This document shows, in pieces, positions 12,238-28,639 of a DNA stretch of 64,000 nucleotides. The notes under the pieces were generated by a model that was not told where the DNA came from, did not search any database, and was given only the letters and a program-made list of their open reading frames with translations. Numbering within the stretch: position 1 is the stretch's first letter; every line of letters begins with the position of its first letter. Both the position numbers and the translations under genes were made by a program. Origin of the DNA: Cubamyces lactineus (Eukaryota > Basidiomycota > Agaricomycetes > Polyporales > Polyporaceae); assembly GCA_022376465.1 (NCBI GenBank), contig JACDTU010000007.1, positions 744,001 to 808,000 of the forward strand, given 5' to 3'.

Positions 12238-13776
12238 ATGTCCTCTGTACCTCTCCCTCCTTCCGGAGAATACATCAAAGCGGTCAGGGAGTCTTCCCGA
12301 GCCGCTCGAATCAAGGCAAACATTTCGGTGAGCTGAGTATTATGTTCCTCATGGTAGTATAGCTCGGAAAGGGTATCCGATATTCTCAGGGAGATCACTG
12401 TATCCGAGTACATTGTGTACAGCGCTCTACGCTGTTTTCATCCTTCATAGATGTCACATGCGCATACAGCCTCTTCAGCGATCTAGCTGACATATATTGT
12501 ACCAGATCACGCAGGAGTCTATCAAGCGGCTTCTCCTCTCACCTGCATTCACAAGCACTTTCACTCGTCTCCGCGCTGCGCATGGGATGTCACTTCCCCT
12601 CAATTTCCCGTCGGTCGCCTCGGAACTCAACGTACTCTCGATCCTCTCCCTCCTGAACTTCGCATCCGGATATCGCGTACCGCTCCACCAGGCAACAGGG
12701 CGCGGTGCCTTCGATAACATCCGCGCGTTTGTCTTCGCCGCCTACATCTCGTCGTCCACAGGGGCAGGAGATTACTTCTCGGCGCACGGCATGCAGAGCA
12801 TCACGGAGACGACCGTCGCGGACCTTATGCGCGTCACGGATGTGATCCATGTCGAGCGAAAGCACGAGACGATCCCAGGACTGACTGTCGGAGAGCTGGG
12901 AGGGCCAGTTTGGGAGGTTGTCCAGCTTATCACCAAGACCTTGCAGCAGACAGGTGAAGCTCTGGTGAAGGGAGGCTATCCTGACCTGGGCAGCTTCGTC
13001 CTAGAAGCTCTCAAAGAAGGCGAGAAGGCTAAAAAGGCAGGCGGAGACGAAGCTGAAGTCGCGCTGGAGAGAGTAAGTGGTACATGTTTCTCCCCCACCC
13101 CTGTCATCCTGACAAGCTCTCTATCAGCTCGTCCGTGGCATTCCAGCATTTCAAGATATGGCGCTCGTACAAGGCCAACGTAGGTTTTTTCTGCACGAGT
13201 CATGGTGTATCGAGGGTTCACGCGAAAACCAAACCAGCCGTATACTGTTTCAAGAAGGCCATGCTCACCCTCCACGCCGTCGCTCTCCGCTTCGGAAGCT
13301 CAGAGTCCTCCTCTGTACCCGTCCCACGAACGGCGCACCTCCCGATCTTCTCCGACAACGTCATCCCCTCGATGCTCGTGCACCTCGGCGTCATCGACCT
13401 CACCAACGCCGACACGTCCTTGGGCTTACCCGAGCTTTTCCCCGATGCTCAGAACCCGGAACGGCTGAGTGCGCTGCTGGCCGCTGCTGAGGTCGTCGAC
13501 CCGGCTGCTGCGAAGAAAGACAAGGAGGTCCCAAAGGAGGGCCCGTTGTTGACGGTCGAGCAGGCATACGTCCTTCGCGCAGCGGCGATCGACGCTTGCG
13601 AGCTCATTGTTGAGGCGGCTCAGACGCTGGACACGAGCGGCGCGGCGGAGGACCTTTCTTGGATGAAGACCATGACCCTTCCCGAGATCGATGCGTGGTT
13701 ATGGGCAGTTGCGAAGGATAGACCGGAATATCGTAGATTGGAACGGTTCGCACTGCGTAACACCGCGTACTTCTAG
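12238..13776 (+). CDS. QNG1: Queuosine 5'-phosphate N-glycosylase/hydrolase (QNG1, DUF2419)
   Basis: Family members release queuine from queuosine 5'-phosphate so it can be reinserted into tRNA by the eukaryotic TGT enzyme. Exons 12238-12327, 12506-13072, 13128-13179 and 13238-13776 close in phase and give 415 residues. Features shared with the human and fungal family are an N-terminal segment of the SGEYIKAVRESS type, GRGAFDNIRAFVFAA, the block GIPAFQDMALVQGQPVYCFKKA across the exon 2/3/4 junctions, LPIFSDNVIPSMLVHLG, and the C-terminal DAWLWAVAK with a terminal aromatic. The first intron (178 nt) is longer than its neighbours, so a short extra exon there is possible. It converges on the NAD kinase gene. 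No signal peptide is seen, so it is probably cytosolic. Confidence 0.85.
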
Positions 13777-14177
13777 GGGAGGAAATGTTGAAGCTCAAAT
13801 GCTTTGTAACATCGTATTTATCGAATTGTCTCTTCCTCTTACAAGATAATATATAGGCCCTCACAAAAATAACGAGCCCGCAAGTTGCAAAGCCTTCAAC
13901 GAACGCAGTCAGAGGCTAAATGGAATCTAGTGCGCCGCACACTTCACTATTTGTTTAGTCGTATAGATATAACTACAGCCCAAGTGCCAAATCGCCATTC
14001 GTCAGTGTATCCGGTCTCCGAGCCACGAGAGCAAGAGAACATGCCAAGTACTACTTTACACAATGCCGTCTATGCAGAAATCCCATCCGTATATTCCCTA
14101 GTCGTCCCGTCTTCTAATGCGCCAGTGGTCCAGCGGGTGGTAACACGCGCGCACACACGCACACGCACATGTGGCAG
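13777..14177. other. Convergent 3' intergenic spacer
   Basis: A 401-bp space between the stops of the QNG1-type gene and the NAD kinase gene. Sequences resembling polyadenylation contexts (for example AAGATAATATATAG near 13850) occur on the plus strand. No gene seen. Confidence 0.4.
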
Positions 14178-17100
14178 CTACGCGTCAGCGTCACTATCGC
14201 TCGCCGCGCTGTCGCTCTCGTCCTGGCCCCACACCGCAAACGCCCTCCGCTGCGGGCCGTCCCGCGAGCGCGAGCGGCTCCGCGCGAACACGTTCCGGTG
14301 CGACGGCTGGTCGACGGGCGTCGGCGTCTTCATGCTCTCGCCCTCGACGTCGCGGTCGTGCGGGATCCGCACGCGCGTGCTCAGGTGCGCCGAGCGCGGC
14401 CCGCGGATGTCGTCCCTGTCGCCCCGGTCGCCGCGTTGCTGGTCCTCGCCCATCGTCGCGAGTGAGGATGAGGACGACGAGGACGACGCGGCGGCGAATT
14501 GGACGTGTCGGGGCGAGACGCGTGGTGGATGTGGGTGTGGGCCCGCGAAGCGGTCGGGTGTGTCCACACCGGACTTGAGTCCGGAGCTCGGTGGAGCTTC
14601 GCGCGAGTTCTGCAGATATGGGTTGCCCTGCGCGAGGAGCCATGCCGCATTCTTCGCAGCGTGGTTGCTCTCCCCTGGAGCGTGGTGGGGATGGTGCACA
14701 TGGTGGCCATGGCCCTCGTTCTCGCACACCTTCTCGTTCCCGATTTTTGCCTCTTGAGGGCTGAGCTGGTTCGGCCCACAAGACGAAGTGCTGGGAGACT
14801 CGTTCGACGACAGGTCGTCGATATCGAACTTCTCCTCTTCCTCCTCTTCATCCGAGACCTCGTCCTCCTCGTCGATGTTGTCAGAGCCACCCTTGTCGCC
14901 GTTAGCCTCCTGCGCAAGTGAGTTCTGATGCCGACGGGGCGTCGAACCCTCCTTCGCTTCGTCCTCTGAAGGCAATTTGCGAGTCTTGCGCGTCGGGCTT
15001 TCCTCGACGACGACAAACGACTTTTGCCTCTCGCGTTCGTTCCATTTGAGCGTGCGCGAAATTGAGTGGAACCAGTCGAGCGACTGCGACTCTGCGCAGA
15101 CCGTCGGGAAGGGATATTTGGATGCAGTGATCTTGATATGGTCGCCCTCTACATGCTAAAATCAGCATATGCAGAATGACGCAAGGCAAACAGATGACGC
15201 TTACGCTTGAGCTCTACTCGGCCACGCCCGTCAAACGACGCCCACGCTGTGCTCCGCGAATTGAACGGCACGCAGACGCGCAGCTCCATCGTATCCGGAA
15301 GCAGCATCGGGCGGAACGACAGCGTATGCGGACATATAGGCGTAATCAGGATAGCGGGAATCTCTGGATGGACCAGGGAGCCGCCTGCCGATAGCTGTCG
15401 TAGCTGTTAGCTGACCGCCAGGCCCACGAATTTAACAGCACGTACCGAGTAAGCGGTTGAGCCCGTCGGAGTCGCCACGCAAAGTCCGTCGGCCTGCACG
15501 GTCGTGAGATGGTGCTCATCACCTGTGCCCGGAAATCCTTGTCAGCTATCTCCTACAGTAATCCCCGATCGGACGGCCGAAGCCACTCACCGAACAGTTC
15601 CAGGAGGCTGACATAGGGACTCGGTCCCCGATCGACGACCAGATCGTTCAGCACCTCGAAGCACTCCACCGGTCTCGTCGAGAAGCACATGATCTCCTTA
15701 TCCTTCGCGCCCGCCTTGCCCTCGGTTTGCATCCCGCTCTCGAGCGCCTCCCAGCCGCCGCGCTCGACGTTGCGCATCAGGATCTCGCCGGTGTCGCCCC
15801 GCTTGATCGCCCGACACGCCTTGCTGTTCTTGTCCGGCGATATCGCGCGGTACACCGTACATGTGAAGCGCATGCGCAGGTTCACTCGGATGCCGTTGTC
15901 GATGGCGCTGTCCATGACTTTTTGGTGGTTGGCAAAGTCGAAGTTGGTGAGGAAGCCGAGCGAGCCGAGGGCGAACGGTAGCACGGGCGGGACGATCCGC
16001 TGGAATAGCCATGAGGTGAAGAGGACTGTTCCATCGCCACCAAGCTGTCGGGGGGCGTCAGACGTTACACGTTCTTTCGAAGCGCGGCGTAGAGTCGGAG
16101 CTGACTCACGGTCACGACAAAATCGAACAGGTGCGGACTGCGGCTGCACATGTCGGCCGTCCAGTACCGCAGTTGGCCTTCGGACGAAGGTAGGTGTTCG
16201 TTACTATAGGCGCTCAGCGACGACGAACTCGACGTCCGACGCTTAGGGAAGGGCACGAAGAGCTCTGGATGCTCGCGCTCAATACCCGCGGCATCGAAGC
16301 GCCTTGACGACTTGAGCTGCGAATCCACGTATCTAGACATCCATAAGCCCTCGGAGAACGATGTGGAGGCGAGAAGCGACTTACACAATCATGCCGCGCT
16401 CGCCGTTCCCCGACCGCTTCTTGAGCATGAGGTAGAGCGCAAGCTCGCGCGTGAGCTTGATGAGGCGGTTGTCGCGCGCCTTGGTGACGATGAGCACGCT
16501 CTGGATGTGCGAGCGGACGCGTGTGCGACCTGGGGAAGGGGACGGCATGAGCACCGCCGCAGGGCCGATGCGCCATCGCAGACCGCAGATACAGGGAGGC
16601 ACTGACCAAGCTTTTTGCTCACTTCCCGCACGCCGACGGCGGTCGCGGCGAGCTGCTTCGTGATGCTCGGCGCGTACTCCCGCTCGTCGTCCTCGTCCGC
16701 GTACGGCGAGAGCGTATCGCTGTACGAGTCTGATACGGTCCCGTCCGGGTACGCCTGTGCGTCCTCGCTGCCGCCGCGCTTCTCGCGGAGATCGTGGGGC
16801 TTGGGCGAGCTGAACGAGCTGAGCCAGTCCATGAGAGACGGGCCCTGGAGCTTGGAGTGGAGGAAGCAGGGAGAGTTGATTGCGGGTGAGGGCGCGCGCC
16901 GCTGAGATTGAGACGGGCCAGCCGGATCCGGAACAGTGTGGTGGGTGATGGTGGGAGCTTCAGTCATCGAGGATGGCCCTTCCACAGTCACAGCGGTCCC
17001 GTTGGTGCCGTTATGTTTCGTGCCGTTGGTCAGCGTATGCGTCGGCGTCCGAGTGCTCTCCTGGGACTTCCCAGAGGAGATCTCAGGCGATTGCTGCGGG

Positions 17101-17252
17101 TCGAGGACGATGTTCGGCGTCCAGTCGGACGAGTTATGCGAGAGATGGAGGTTCGACGGCCGGCTCGTCCTCCGCGAAAGCGATGGTCGAAGGTCAGGGA
17201 GGGAGGGAGTAGTGGGTGGGGTCGAGAACGTCTCGTTGTCCGGGGACAGCAT
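14178..17252 (-). CDS. NAD kinase (ATP-NAD kinase, Utr1-like)
   Basis: Phosphorylates NAD+ to NADP+ with ATP, supplying NADPH metabolism. Seven exons close in phase: 17252-16607, 16529-16385, 16332-16110, 16044-15591, 15522-15446, 15394-15205 and 15148-14178, giving 901 residues. The catalytic core carries LGGDGTVLF (GGDGT at about residues 340-344), [12 protein letters not shown], the NE/D-type [33 protein letters not shown] and [10 protein letters not shown]. The N-terminal ~215 residues are Ser/Thr/Pro-rich and disordered. The C-terminal ~320 residues form an unusually long tail with an acidic run ([17 protein letters not shown]), His-rich and Ser-rich patches. These extensions make it about twice the size of a minimal NAD kinase and suggest regulation by phosphorylation or partners. 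No targeting peptide is obvious, so it is probably cytosolic. Confidence 0.95.
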
Positions 17253-18786
17253 AGTGGGACCCAGAAGTGTCGGTGTGAGAATGCAAAGGTATACAGCGCC
17301 CGAGAGAGTAGATCTGTGGTTTATGTAGGCCTGCTGGCTGTCCGGGCGTGCAGATGAGTTGTCCAGACGACGAGGATGAGGACGAAGTTGTTGCAGGCCG
17401 ATTGGTGGAGCTTCCGGCTCGCCATCAGCCGGCGTATAAGTTTGTTAGGCGCGTCCTATAGAGCACTATAGTTGCTCCGTTTATCCCACTACGTAACGAT
17501 ATAGTAACTACAGTAAGCAGCGACTATCGGCTCAGTAACCATGTAAGCCCCAAAGTACATCTTATCGTCTTCGTTCTAACCACGAAATCCTTCAGTTTCC
17601 TCGGACTCTTGTACCAACAACCGCTACCTCCAACCTTCAAAAGGATGCATACGAGGCAATTGCTCGTGGCCAGGTGCCACGTATGTACATGCACATCAAT
17701 TGCCAGTGCAATCCGAAACAAAATCACCCAGGACTGTCACGCCAACATGCATCCTCCGCACAGGTCTCCAATAGAACGGCCGCTCGATAGATGTATATGC
17801 GATACGACGTTCCTGACGACAGCGACATGATCAGCTGCAGGACACGTTTGAAGTAGACTTCGGTATCGAAAGTTAGGTAAAGTGCACGCAGCCTGTTGAA
17901 TGCGCTCACAGGTTTGTCTGAGGAAGGCTGCATCGACACTGCTAGCTTGTGAGTGCCAGTGTACACAATTCTCTCTACTACAGCACAAGGCTCACATCTT
18001 GATCGATGCCCACAGCCGCACTATTGCTCAATATGTTGCATCTGCGCAGCGGTCAGCATGTCCTGTTCAACATCCAGGGCCATCGCAGAGACTGCGCGCC
18101 TGCGCTGATTTTGATGCCGAGCGCTGAAGGCGTCCCATTTATCAAAATGTGTAGTCCCGCACTTGGTCTCCGACGCTTCTGACCCGACGAGGATCTTTAC
18201 GCCCATTCACTTGATTGTGAGCTCGTACATAGACAGGCCACATGGAACCCGAGGTTCGCAAAAAGCCGAAGCACGGCACTTGTGTGATATGTTCACATGA
18301 TGCTTCATTCCGCACGTTTGACCATCGACAGCGGTGTAGCAGAATCGGACAAGTGCATCAAGCATCCATTCTGCCTCCGAAGGGACCAATGCCCACGTGC
18401 GCTGAGAGCAACGCACATCAGAGAGCCTGCACATACGTCCCATGGGGGCTGTGATGGCTCCTGCGCCGATCCATGCATCATGCACTCGACCGTCCGCCTC
18501 TCTCGCCGGGGCAGCTCTCGCGGACGATATGCACATCAGAGAGTTCCTTCTCGGTGTGGCTTGGCTCGTGCTTTGGGAGCGATCGCGGTGCAGGCTACGT
18601 ATCATCAGCTGTCATGGCATCGAAGCCCCGGGGCCCATGTGCGTCGTTTCCTCAAATAGGCCCTCGCCATCCTTCTCTTCTCCCCAGCTGCCGGTCCAGC
18701 CAACATAAAGTCTTCCGTCCCGTCGCGCCCCACCCACGGTCCTTCGCGCCCTCCTCACGCCCGCTCCGTCTGTCTTTTCCCTTGAC
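17253..18786. other. Intergenic, 1.5 kb
   Basis: It holds the NAD kinase upstream region and the promoter of the PLC-like gene (CATAAAG near 18704, then CT-rich sequence to 18786). Minus-strand frames at 18606-18021 contain protein-like stretches but no motif or splice structure I can defend. Confidence 0.35.
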
Positions 18787-20552
18787 ATGCGTGTCGCGTC
18801 TTTCCTGCTCAGCGCCGTCGCGCTCGTCGCGTCCGTGCGCGGTGCGACGGTGCCGTCCAAGAGGTACGAGTCCGACGCCGTCGCGTGTTGGTAGCGAACA
18901 TTCACTGACAAACACGCGTTTACGTCCCATTCAGGGCAACCGTCTGCAACGGACATGCAGAGCTATGCAACCGAAGCTATGGAAACATCACGTTCCTTGG
19001 CGGTCAGTATCCGTCGCACGGCCGGGACGCGTCGCGCTGAGAGGCTGACGCTTCCTCATAGCCCACGACTCCTTCGCGTTCAGCGACGATCCTCTCGCCC
19101 GTGAGTACTTGCATTACTTTTTGAACCGATCAGTGCAAGAGCGCTAAGGTCGTTTACAGTGGCCCGCGACCAGGAGGTAGACATTCCTTCACAGCTCGGC
19201 CTTGGCGTACGGCTACTCCAGGCTCAGGCTCATGTGTCAGTGAACATCCACCCTTCGTGTGACCACGACTCGCCTGCTGATGGATGACATGCAGTAACGA
19301 CGGCGTCCTTCACTTCTGCCACACGAGTCAGTACTCTTTCGCATCGATCGTGGTACTTAGACTAAACTCTAGGCGATTGCTCCGCTGACAGGCTGCGTGC
19401 GTGAGAACCCGCCGAAAACAAGGTGTTCTGTCGCTGATCTATTCCATGCTTCTTAGCTTTTGTTCGACGGCGGAACCGTGGAGGACTACCTCAACAAAGT
19501 CCATGACTTCTTGACAGCGAACCCGAATGAAGTCCTGACGTTGCTCTTCACCAATCCCGAGGGCGCCTCCCTTCCAGACTTGTGGGATCCGCCCTTCCAA
19601 GCCTCTGGAATTGCAGATCTTGCATACGTGCCTCCCTCGATTCCCGTCAAGCAGAGCGATGTATGAGTCAACAACATCTCAAAGGATACGCTATATGCTG
19701 ACGTCCCCTTGCTCTCCTGCACAGTGGCCAACCCTCGGAGAACTGATCGACAGCGGCAAGCGCGTTATCGTCTTCCTCGACGCCGGCGCGGACACCGACC
19801 GCAGCGTGCCGTACATCCTGCCCGAGTTCCAGATGGTCTGGGAGACGCCGTTCAGCGTGACGGACCCGACATTCCCGTGCAGCGTCGACCGCATCAGCGG
19901 GCCGCTCGCGACGACGGACCACATGTACATGATCAACCACTCGCTCAACAAGAACCTCCTCGACTCGGGCATCATCGTCAGCGACCCCAAGGACGCGCCT
20001 ACCACGAACAGCGTCAGCTCGTGAGTCTTGTTTCCTTCATTCTTCTGCGGCCTGCTTGAAGGTCGTTCGAGAATGGATTGCTCTGACCTAGGCATGGATA
20101 GGATCGTGGCAAACGCTGCGGGCTGCGAGCAGTTCGCGGCCGGACGCGCGCCCAACTTCGTCCTCCTCGACTTTGTCAACCTTGGCCAAGGCCTCGACGC
20201 GGTCAACCAGCTGAACGGGCTGGCGTGAGTACCCCCTCCTCCCTCCGGTTCAGCACTTCCCTCTCTCGTCTGTACTCCCGTTCGTTGCCCTTTCCCCTTC
20301 TTACCGCGCGGGATGAGCCTTTTATTTTTGGCTTGGGCTGGGTGGCGTTGATTGGCAGAATGTCGAAAAAATGCTGAGGTTTACTATGGGGATGTGTGTA
20401 GAGGTACGAATAGCAGCAGTAGCGGCAGCGGCGGTCACGCGGTGATGCCCTCGGGTACGATGGCGATGCTGCGGCCACCGGGATGGGATGTGGGATTAGT
20501 TGTGGTGTTTACGACGTTTATGATGACGCGCGGATTTTGGTTGTATGCGTGA
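18787..20552 (+). CDS. Secreted PLC-like phosphodiesterase, possibly GPI-anchored
   Basis: Extracellular member of the PI-PLC X-like TIM-barrel superfamily; substrate unknown. Exons are 18787-18863, 18935-19002, 19062-19100, 19160-19235, 19295-19326, 19392-19396 (5-nt micro-exon), 19457-19660, 19725-20020, 20102-20224 and 20402-20552. All phases close, giving 356 residues. A signal peptide (MRVASFLLSAVALVASVRG) is followed by the conserved core: FLGAHDSFAF with the catalytic-site His, VRLLQAQAHV, HFCHTSCLLFDGG and NEVLTLLFTNPEG. The micro-exon supplies the Ser-Cys of CHTSC. The final exon encodes a Ser/Gly linker and a hydrophobic end (VGLVVVFTTFMM), which looks like a GPI-anchor signal. An alternative acceptor at 20358 would instead end the protein at 20377 (312 residues) without an anchor. 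Confidence 0.85.
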
Positions 20553-20821
20553 GGTTCTGCTCCTGAAGTGGCTGGTTGGGGTTCATGGTGGGTACGAGAG
20601 GGCACCGGCATCGGCACCGGCTTGTGTGCGAATCAGGAGGATATAATCCTCATACCATAAAATCACAAGTACCAGACACAAACCAAGCCGCTACTACACA
20701 GACAAAACATAGCCATCCAAACATTCTATATGAGCTTCCGACGAGCTACGCTCAAGACGGCGGGCTGCAGACAAAAAAGAAAATCAGCTATACACGCCAG
20801 ATGAGCCTCACCGATATCCAC

Positions 20822-25004
<4,183 letters not shown>

Positions 25005-26453
25005 CTACCGGCCTCCCCTCGCGAACCACGTCTTCTGCGCCCCGCATGTCGCGTTCGTGCAGCCAGGACACCGCAAACCGAGCTGGATGCTGGTAGGGCC
25101 GATCTTGCCGCTTGAGTAGTCTTTCAGGTGGGACGCGGCTAAGTCTGCCAGTGCCCGTATGAAGACTGGGGAGTCGTTGAGGGACTCTGCCCGGTGAATC
25201 TCCATGCCAAGCTACGCCTATGTTCAGCTTCGAATATTGAGCAACATAGCATATGGACACTGACCTCCTGGCCCTCCTTGACATACTCGAGATCAAGCTC
25301 GTAGAGCGTCTCAATGTGATCACTCGTGAACGCGATGGGTACCAGCACAACTTGCTTCCGGCCTAACCTCGCGAGACCCTTGATAGCCTCACTTGTCTGC
25401 ATGCCCATCCACGCCGAGGGGCCAACTTGGGACTGCCATACCAGTCGGTAGGGATTTGAATGGCCAAGCCTATCCATGACGGCGGAGACGGACGCGGAGA
25501 CTTCCAGCACATACGGATCTCCGCGGTTCACCACAGACATAGGTAGAGAGTGCGCAGAGAAGAGGAGGACCGTCTCTGAGCGTCTCTCAGCAGGGAACTT
25601 GGCTAACGCACGTTCGATGTTCTGTGCGACAGCCTGAGCGCAGCAGGCATGAGCCGACCAGGAACAAACAACATGAGGCGACGGACATACCTCGATGAAT
25701 CCGGGATGAGTACCCCACCGGTCAATCACACTCCACTCTACACCATCCCCAGCCTCTCCCGCTTTCCCCCGGCGATACAACTCGTTTAAACTGCTCCCAG
25801 TCGTACTGCAGCTGTACTGGGGATACTGTGTGAACGCTACCGCACGCTTGACGCCATCGGCTTTCATTTGCCGGGCCGCCTCGTCCGTGAGGGGACGCGC
25901 ATAGCGGAACGCGACGTAGCTTTTGTGGGGCGCGGTGGCAGGATGTAGTTCATCGAGGAGCGCGGCCATACGTTCGCCTTGCAGCTTGGTGTAGTGGAGG
26001 ATAGGGGAACCGCCGCCTATGTCCTCGTACTGTTTCTCAATTTGCGGAGTACGGCGCTTGGCAATGAGGGGTGCGAGAACAGATTGGAATGGGAGAGGAA
26101 TGAGGTCTCCATCCATGAAAAGGTTCTTGAGGAAGTCATGCGTCTCGGGGACCTTTGTTGGGCGTCGGTATTCGATGAGTAAACGCTACTGGGCTTCGGA
26201 AGCACCAAACAAGACGTACCGTTGACGGCCCACCCATGTTGAGCATGACAATTGCTATGAACTCTCAGTTTCACCATAGATATGTGCCTGTGATATCCCT
26301 ACACACCTGTTGGGCTACACACATGTCAGAGAAACGTATGCATTCAGGTATAAGCGAGCCTGACCTCTTTCCTGCGGGTGGTGCATTGTTAAGCGTCGCC
26401 AGCGAACGCGTCAAAGAGCGAGTCAACGCAGTCGTGCGTGGTACGTGGGCCAT
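25005..26453 (-). CDS. HEM15: Ferrochelatase (protoheme ferro-lyase), mitochondrial
   Basis: Inserts Fe2+ into protoporphyrin IX at the mitochondrial inner membrane, the last step of heme synthesis. Exons 26453-26365, 26314-26307 (8-nt micro-exon), 26254-26220, 26152-25691, 25633-25265 and 25211-25005 close in phase, giving 389 residues. The first ~29 residues are Arg/Thr/Ser-rich without acidic residues, a typical presequence. The micro-exon supplies the SPTA that precedes [11 protein letters not shown]. Other hallmarks are [35 protein letters not shown] with the catalytic His226, and [17 protein letters not shown]. Four Cys match the human [2Fe-2S] ligands: Cys159, and Cys369, Cys372 and Cys377 in CPGCTNATC. 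The cluster absent from budding yeast is therefore probably present here. It lies upstream of, and on the same strand as, the heme peroxidase gene. Confidence 0.96.
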
Positions 26454-28639
26454 GATGGTCTGGCGGTCACCCGAGGTGTCGTGGAGGCTGGTTTATAGGA
26501 ATGGGACGAGCTGGTGGGAGGATCCAATGAGACGAGCAACATTTTCGGTGAGAACGTTACCCACGCCCGCCACCGATTGGTCCACTTAACAATACGTCAG
26601 TACTGGTTATTAATCGGTAGTTAGTCACGTAAGTAGAATAAGCAGCTTTAGATTCTTGTAAAGTCGCGTAAGGAAAAGTAAGTGATGTCAATCAATGACG
26701 GCTAACGTCACGTAAAGACCGGTAAACACTTCCGTTCAATAGTCCGAATTGCCGACATGCCACGTGTACTCCTTCTTACCCTTGCAGTATCATAACGAAA
26801 GTGGCATAGCTAGCCACACATCCTCTTCCACGTCGTGCCGGTTCCCACAATTGAGTAATGTTGCTTGGTCGCCCCCGAACCCGAAGCGGTATGGTGCTGT
26901 ATCATGGATGACACCAGTATCGCAGGCCCGTAATATTACATGAAAACCAGTGAACAAGTTCATCACCAGAAACGTTTAAAACTTGAACATCGTCCGTTTC
27001 AGGCTTGAAAAGTTGAATAGCTGTCGCACGAGGTGAGTTACAGATCCGGCTTCCATACAATTGAGCCAACCACGGACTGGCAAAGCGCGTTCGCCGCCCA
27101 GGATCCGGTCAACACCTATTCGCCACCACTGCCAAAGCTGCAGTATCGTTCATGGAAAGCCATGCACCGCCGATACCTGGCATCGCTGACAGAACTTCTG
27201 TCAGCCGCGTCAGGTAATACGGCGACCGACACCGAGTACGAACTCCGTGACTCTGCTTGATTCATCCGCGGAGCGAGATGACCTGCTCGGAAATTATCTC
27301 GCGTCTCCATTTCTTTGTCACTTGGCAAAGGTTTCGGCGGGATGATACGCCGCCGCCCGTCCACGGACTTCGGTACGATGGCCTTCGGTGACTCTTATTC
27401 TCCCCGACTCCGCGGTGAAAGGGCAACACGCAAAGAGTATGATGTAGTCTCTCCGCATGCGCCGGGAATCCACTCTTCCGCTCGCCATGCCAATAATACA
27501 CGGGCTATGCAAGTGGCACCCGCCAATGTGGCAATAACACAACCGGAAGGGAAGATCATCGCGGTCTGCCGTAAACCACAGGTCTGGATGTCAAGCTATG
27601 AAACGAGGCTCTTTGGGCTGTTGCAGCCTGACCCTGAGAAGTGGACCACATATTGCGTAGATATGCGCGGTCCCTACCCAGTACGCGAGCTGCATTATTG
27701 CGATGTCAGCACTGCTTCACGTCAGTAAACGTATGCGCCCATCGGCTATAGCATGCGATGTTGCTCCTACATGATCGCCTAAGATCTCGGTGCACATTGT
27801 CAGACGGTGACAGACCCGGCGTTCTGCGAAGCTCGTGAGTAACGCATATCCCTTTTCCATACATGCATGCTAAACCTGTGCCGCCCTACCCAAACGCCGT
27901 ATGCATGCTGTGTAGGATGTGGTGACTGGCCTCTGTGATGCCGGTGGCCTGGGCGTCCGACCGCGGGCTTTTGAGCCCCATGGATCGACTCGCTATAGTA
28001 GCGAGATTACTATTTAGCCTCGAGCCCCAACATCGAATGAATCATAAAACAGGACAGGTGCATCGTTTCTATTAGATAGCCGCAAGCATCGAACAGACGG
28101 TACAAGGGGTGATGGCGCCGTTGGTTGAGGTCTTTAACATTGACTAACGAAATATATCCGAGATAATGTTTCTATCAAGGGTGAGCCAATGATGACCGCC
28201 GACTCAATGCACGGCCTTACAAAGGCTGTGTTGGTTGACTGCAGACATCGACGCCCTGCCCTACACTGGAGATTCCATTCAGATCGTCAGATGACAAGAC
28301 GCTCCAGGTACTCGTAAGACGGACAATGCAGTGCCTGCAAGCGGTTACTTACGCGCTCGAGCGAGTCGGAGGGGCGGATAGAACCGCTCGTGAGTAAACG
28401 TACTGATCCGACAAAAGGCATTCAGCTCGGAAGACTACGCATACATTTACAATGGAGACAGGCTACAGCTATGCGGTACAGGCGAGCGCGACAACGTACG
28501 GCGGAGTAATATACAGCTAAGAGAATCACTGAACCAAGAGCGAAAAGAGAGATAGCGAGGCGACGCAACGGAAACAAGAACTAGTCATTTACATCTTATC
28601 ACTTCCTCCCACTATATCCGATGAATACCGTGAGGCGGG
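26454..28639. other. Intergenic, 2.2 kb
   Basis: Open frames at 27033-27260 and 27315-27728 (plus) are the longest, but they lack splice context, a plausible ATG or a recognisable domain. No repeat or mobile element is evident by eye. Confidence 0.35.

Noticed and set aside
13885..14757. 290-codon plus-strand frame
   Set aside because: Lies wholly antisense to the low-complexity tail of the NAD kinase, whose exon phases close. The frame is a shadow of Ser/Asp/Arg-rich codons.
20352..20377. Alternative short terminal exon of the PLC-like gene (ends MSKKC)
   Set aside because: Phase fits, but the acceptor at 20401 gives a longer, GPI-signal-like C-terminus. Kept only as an alternative in the gene entry.
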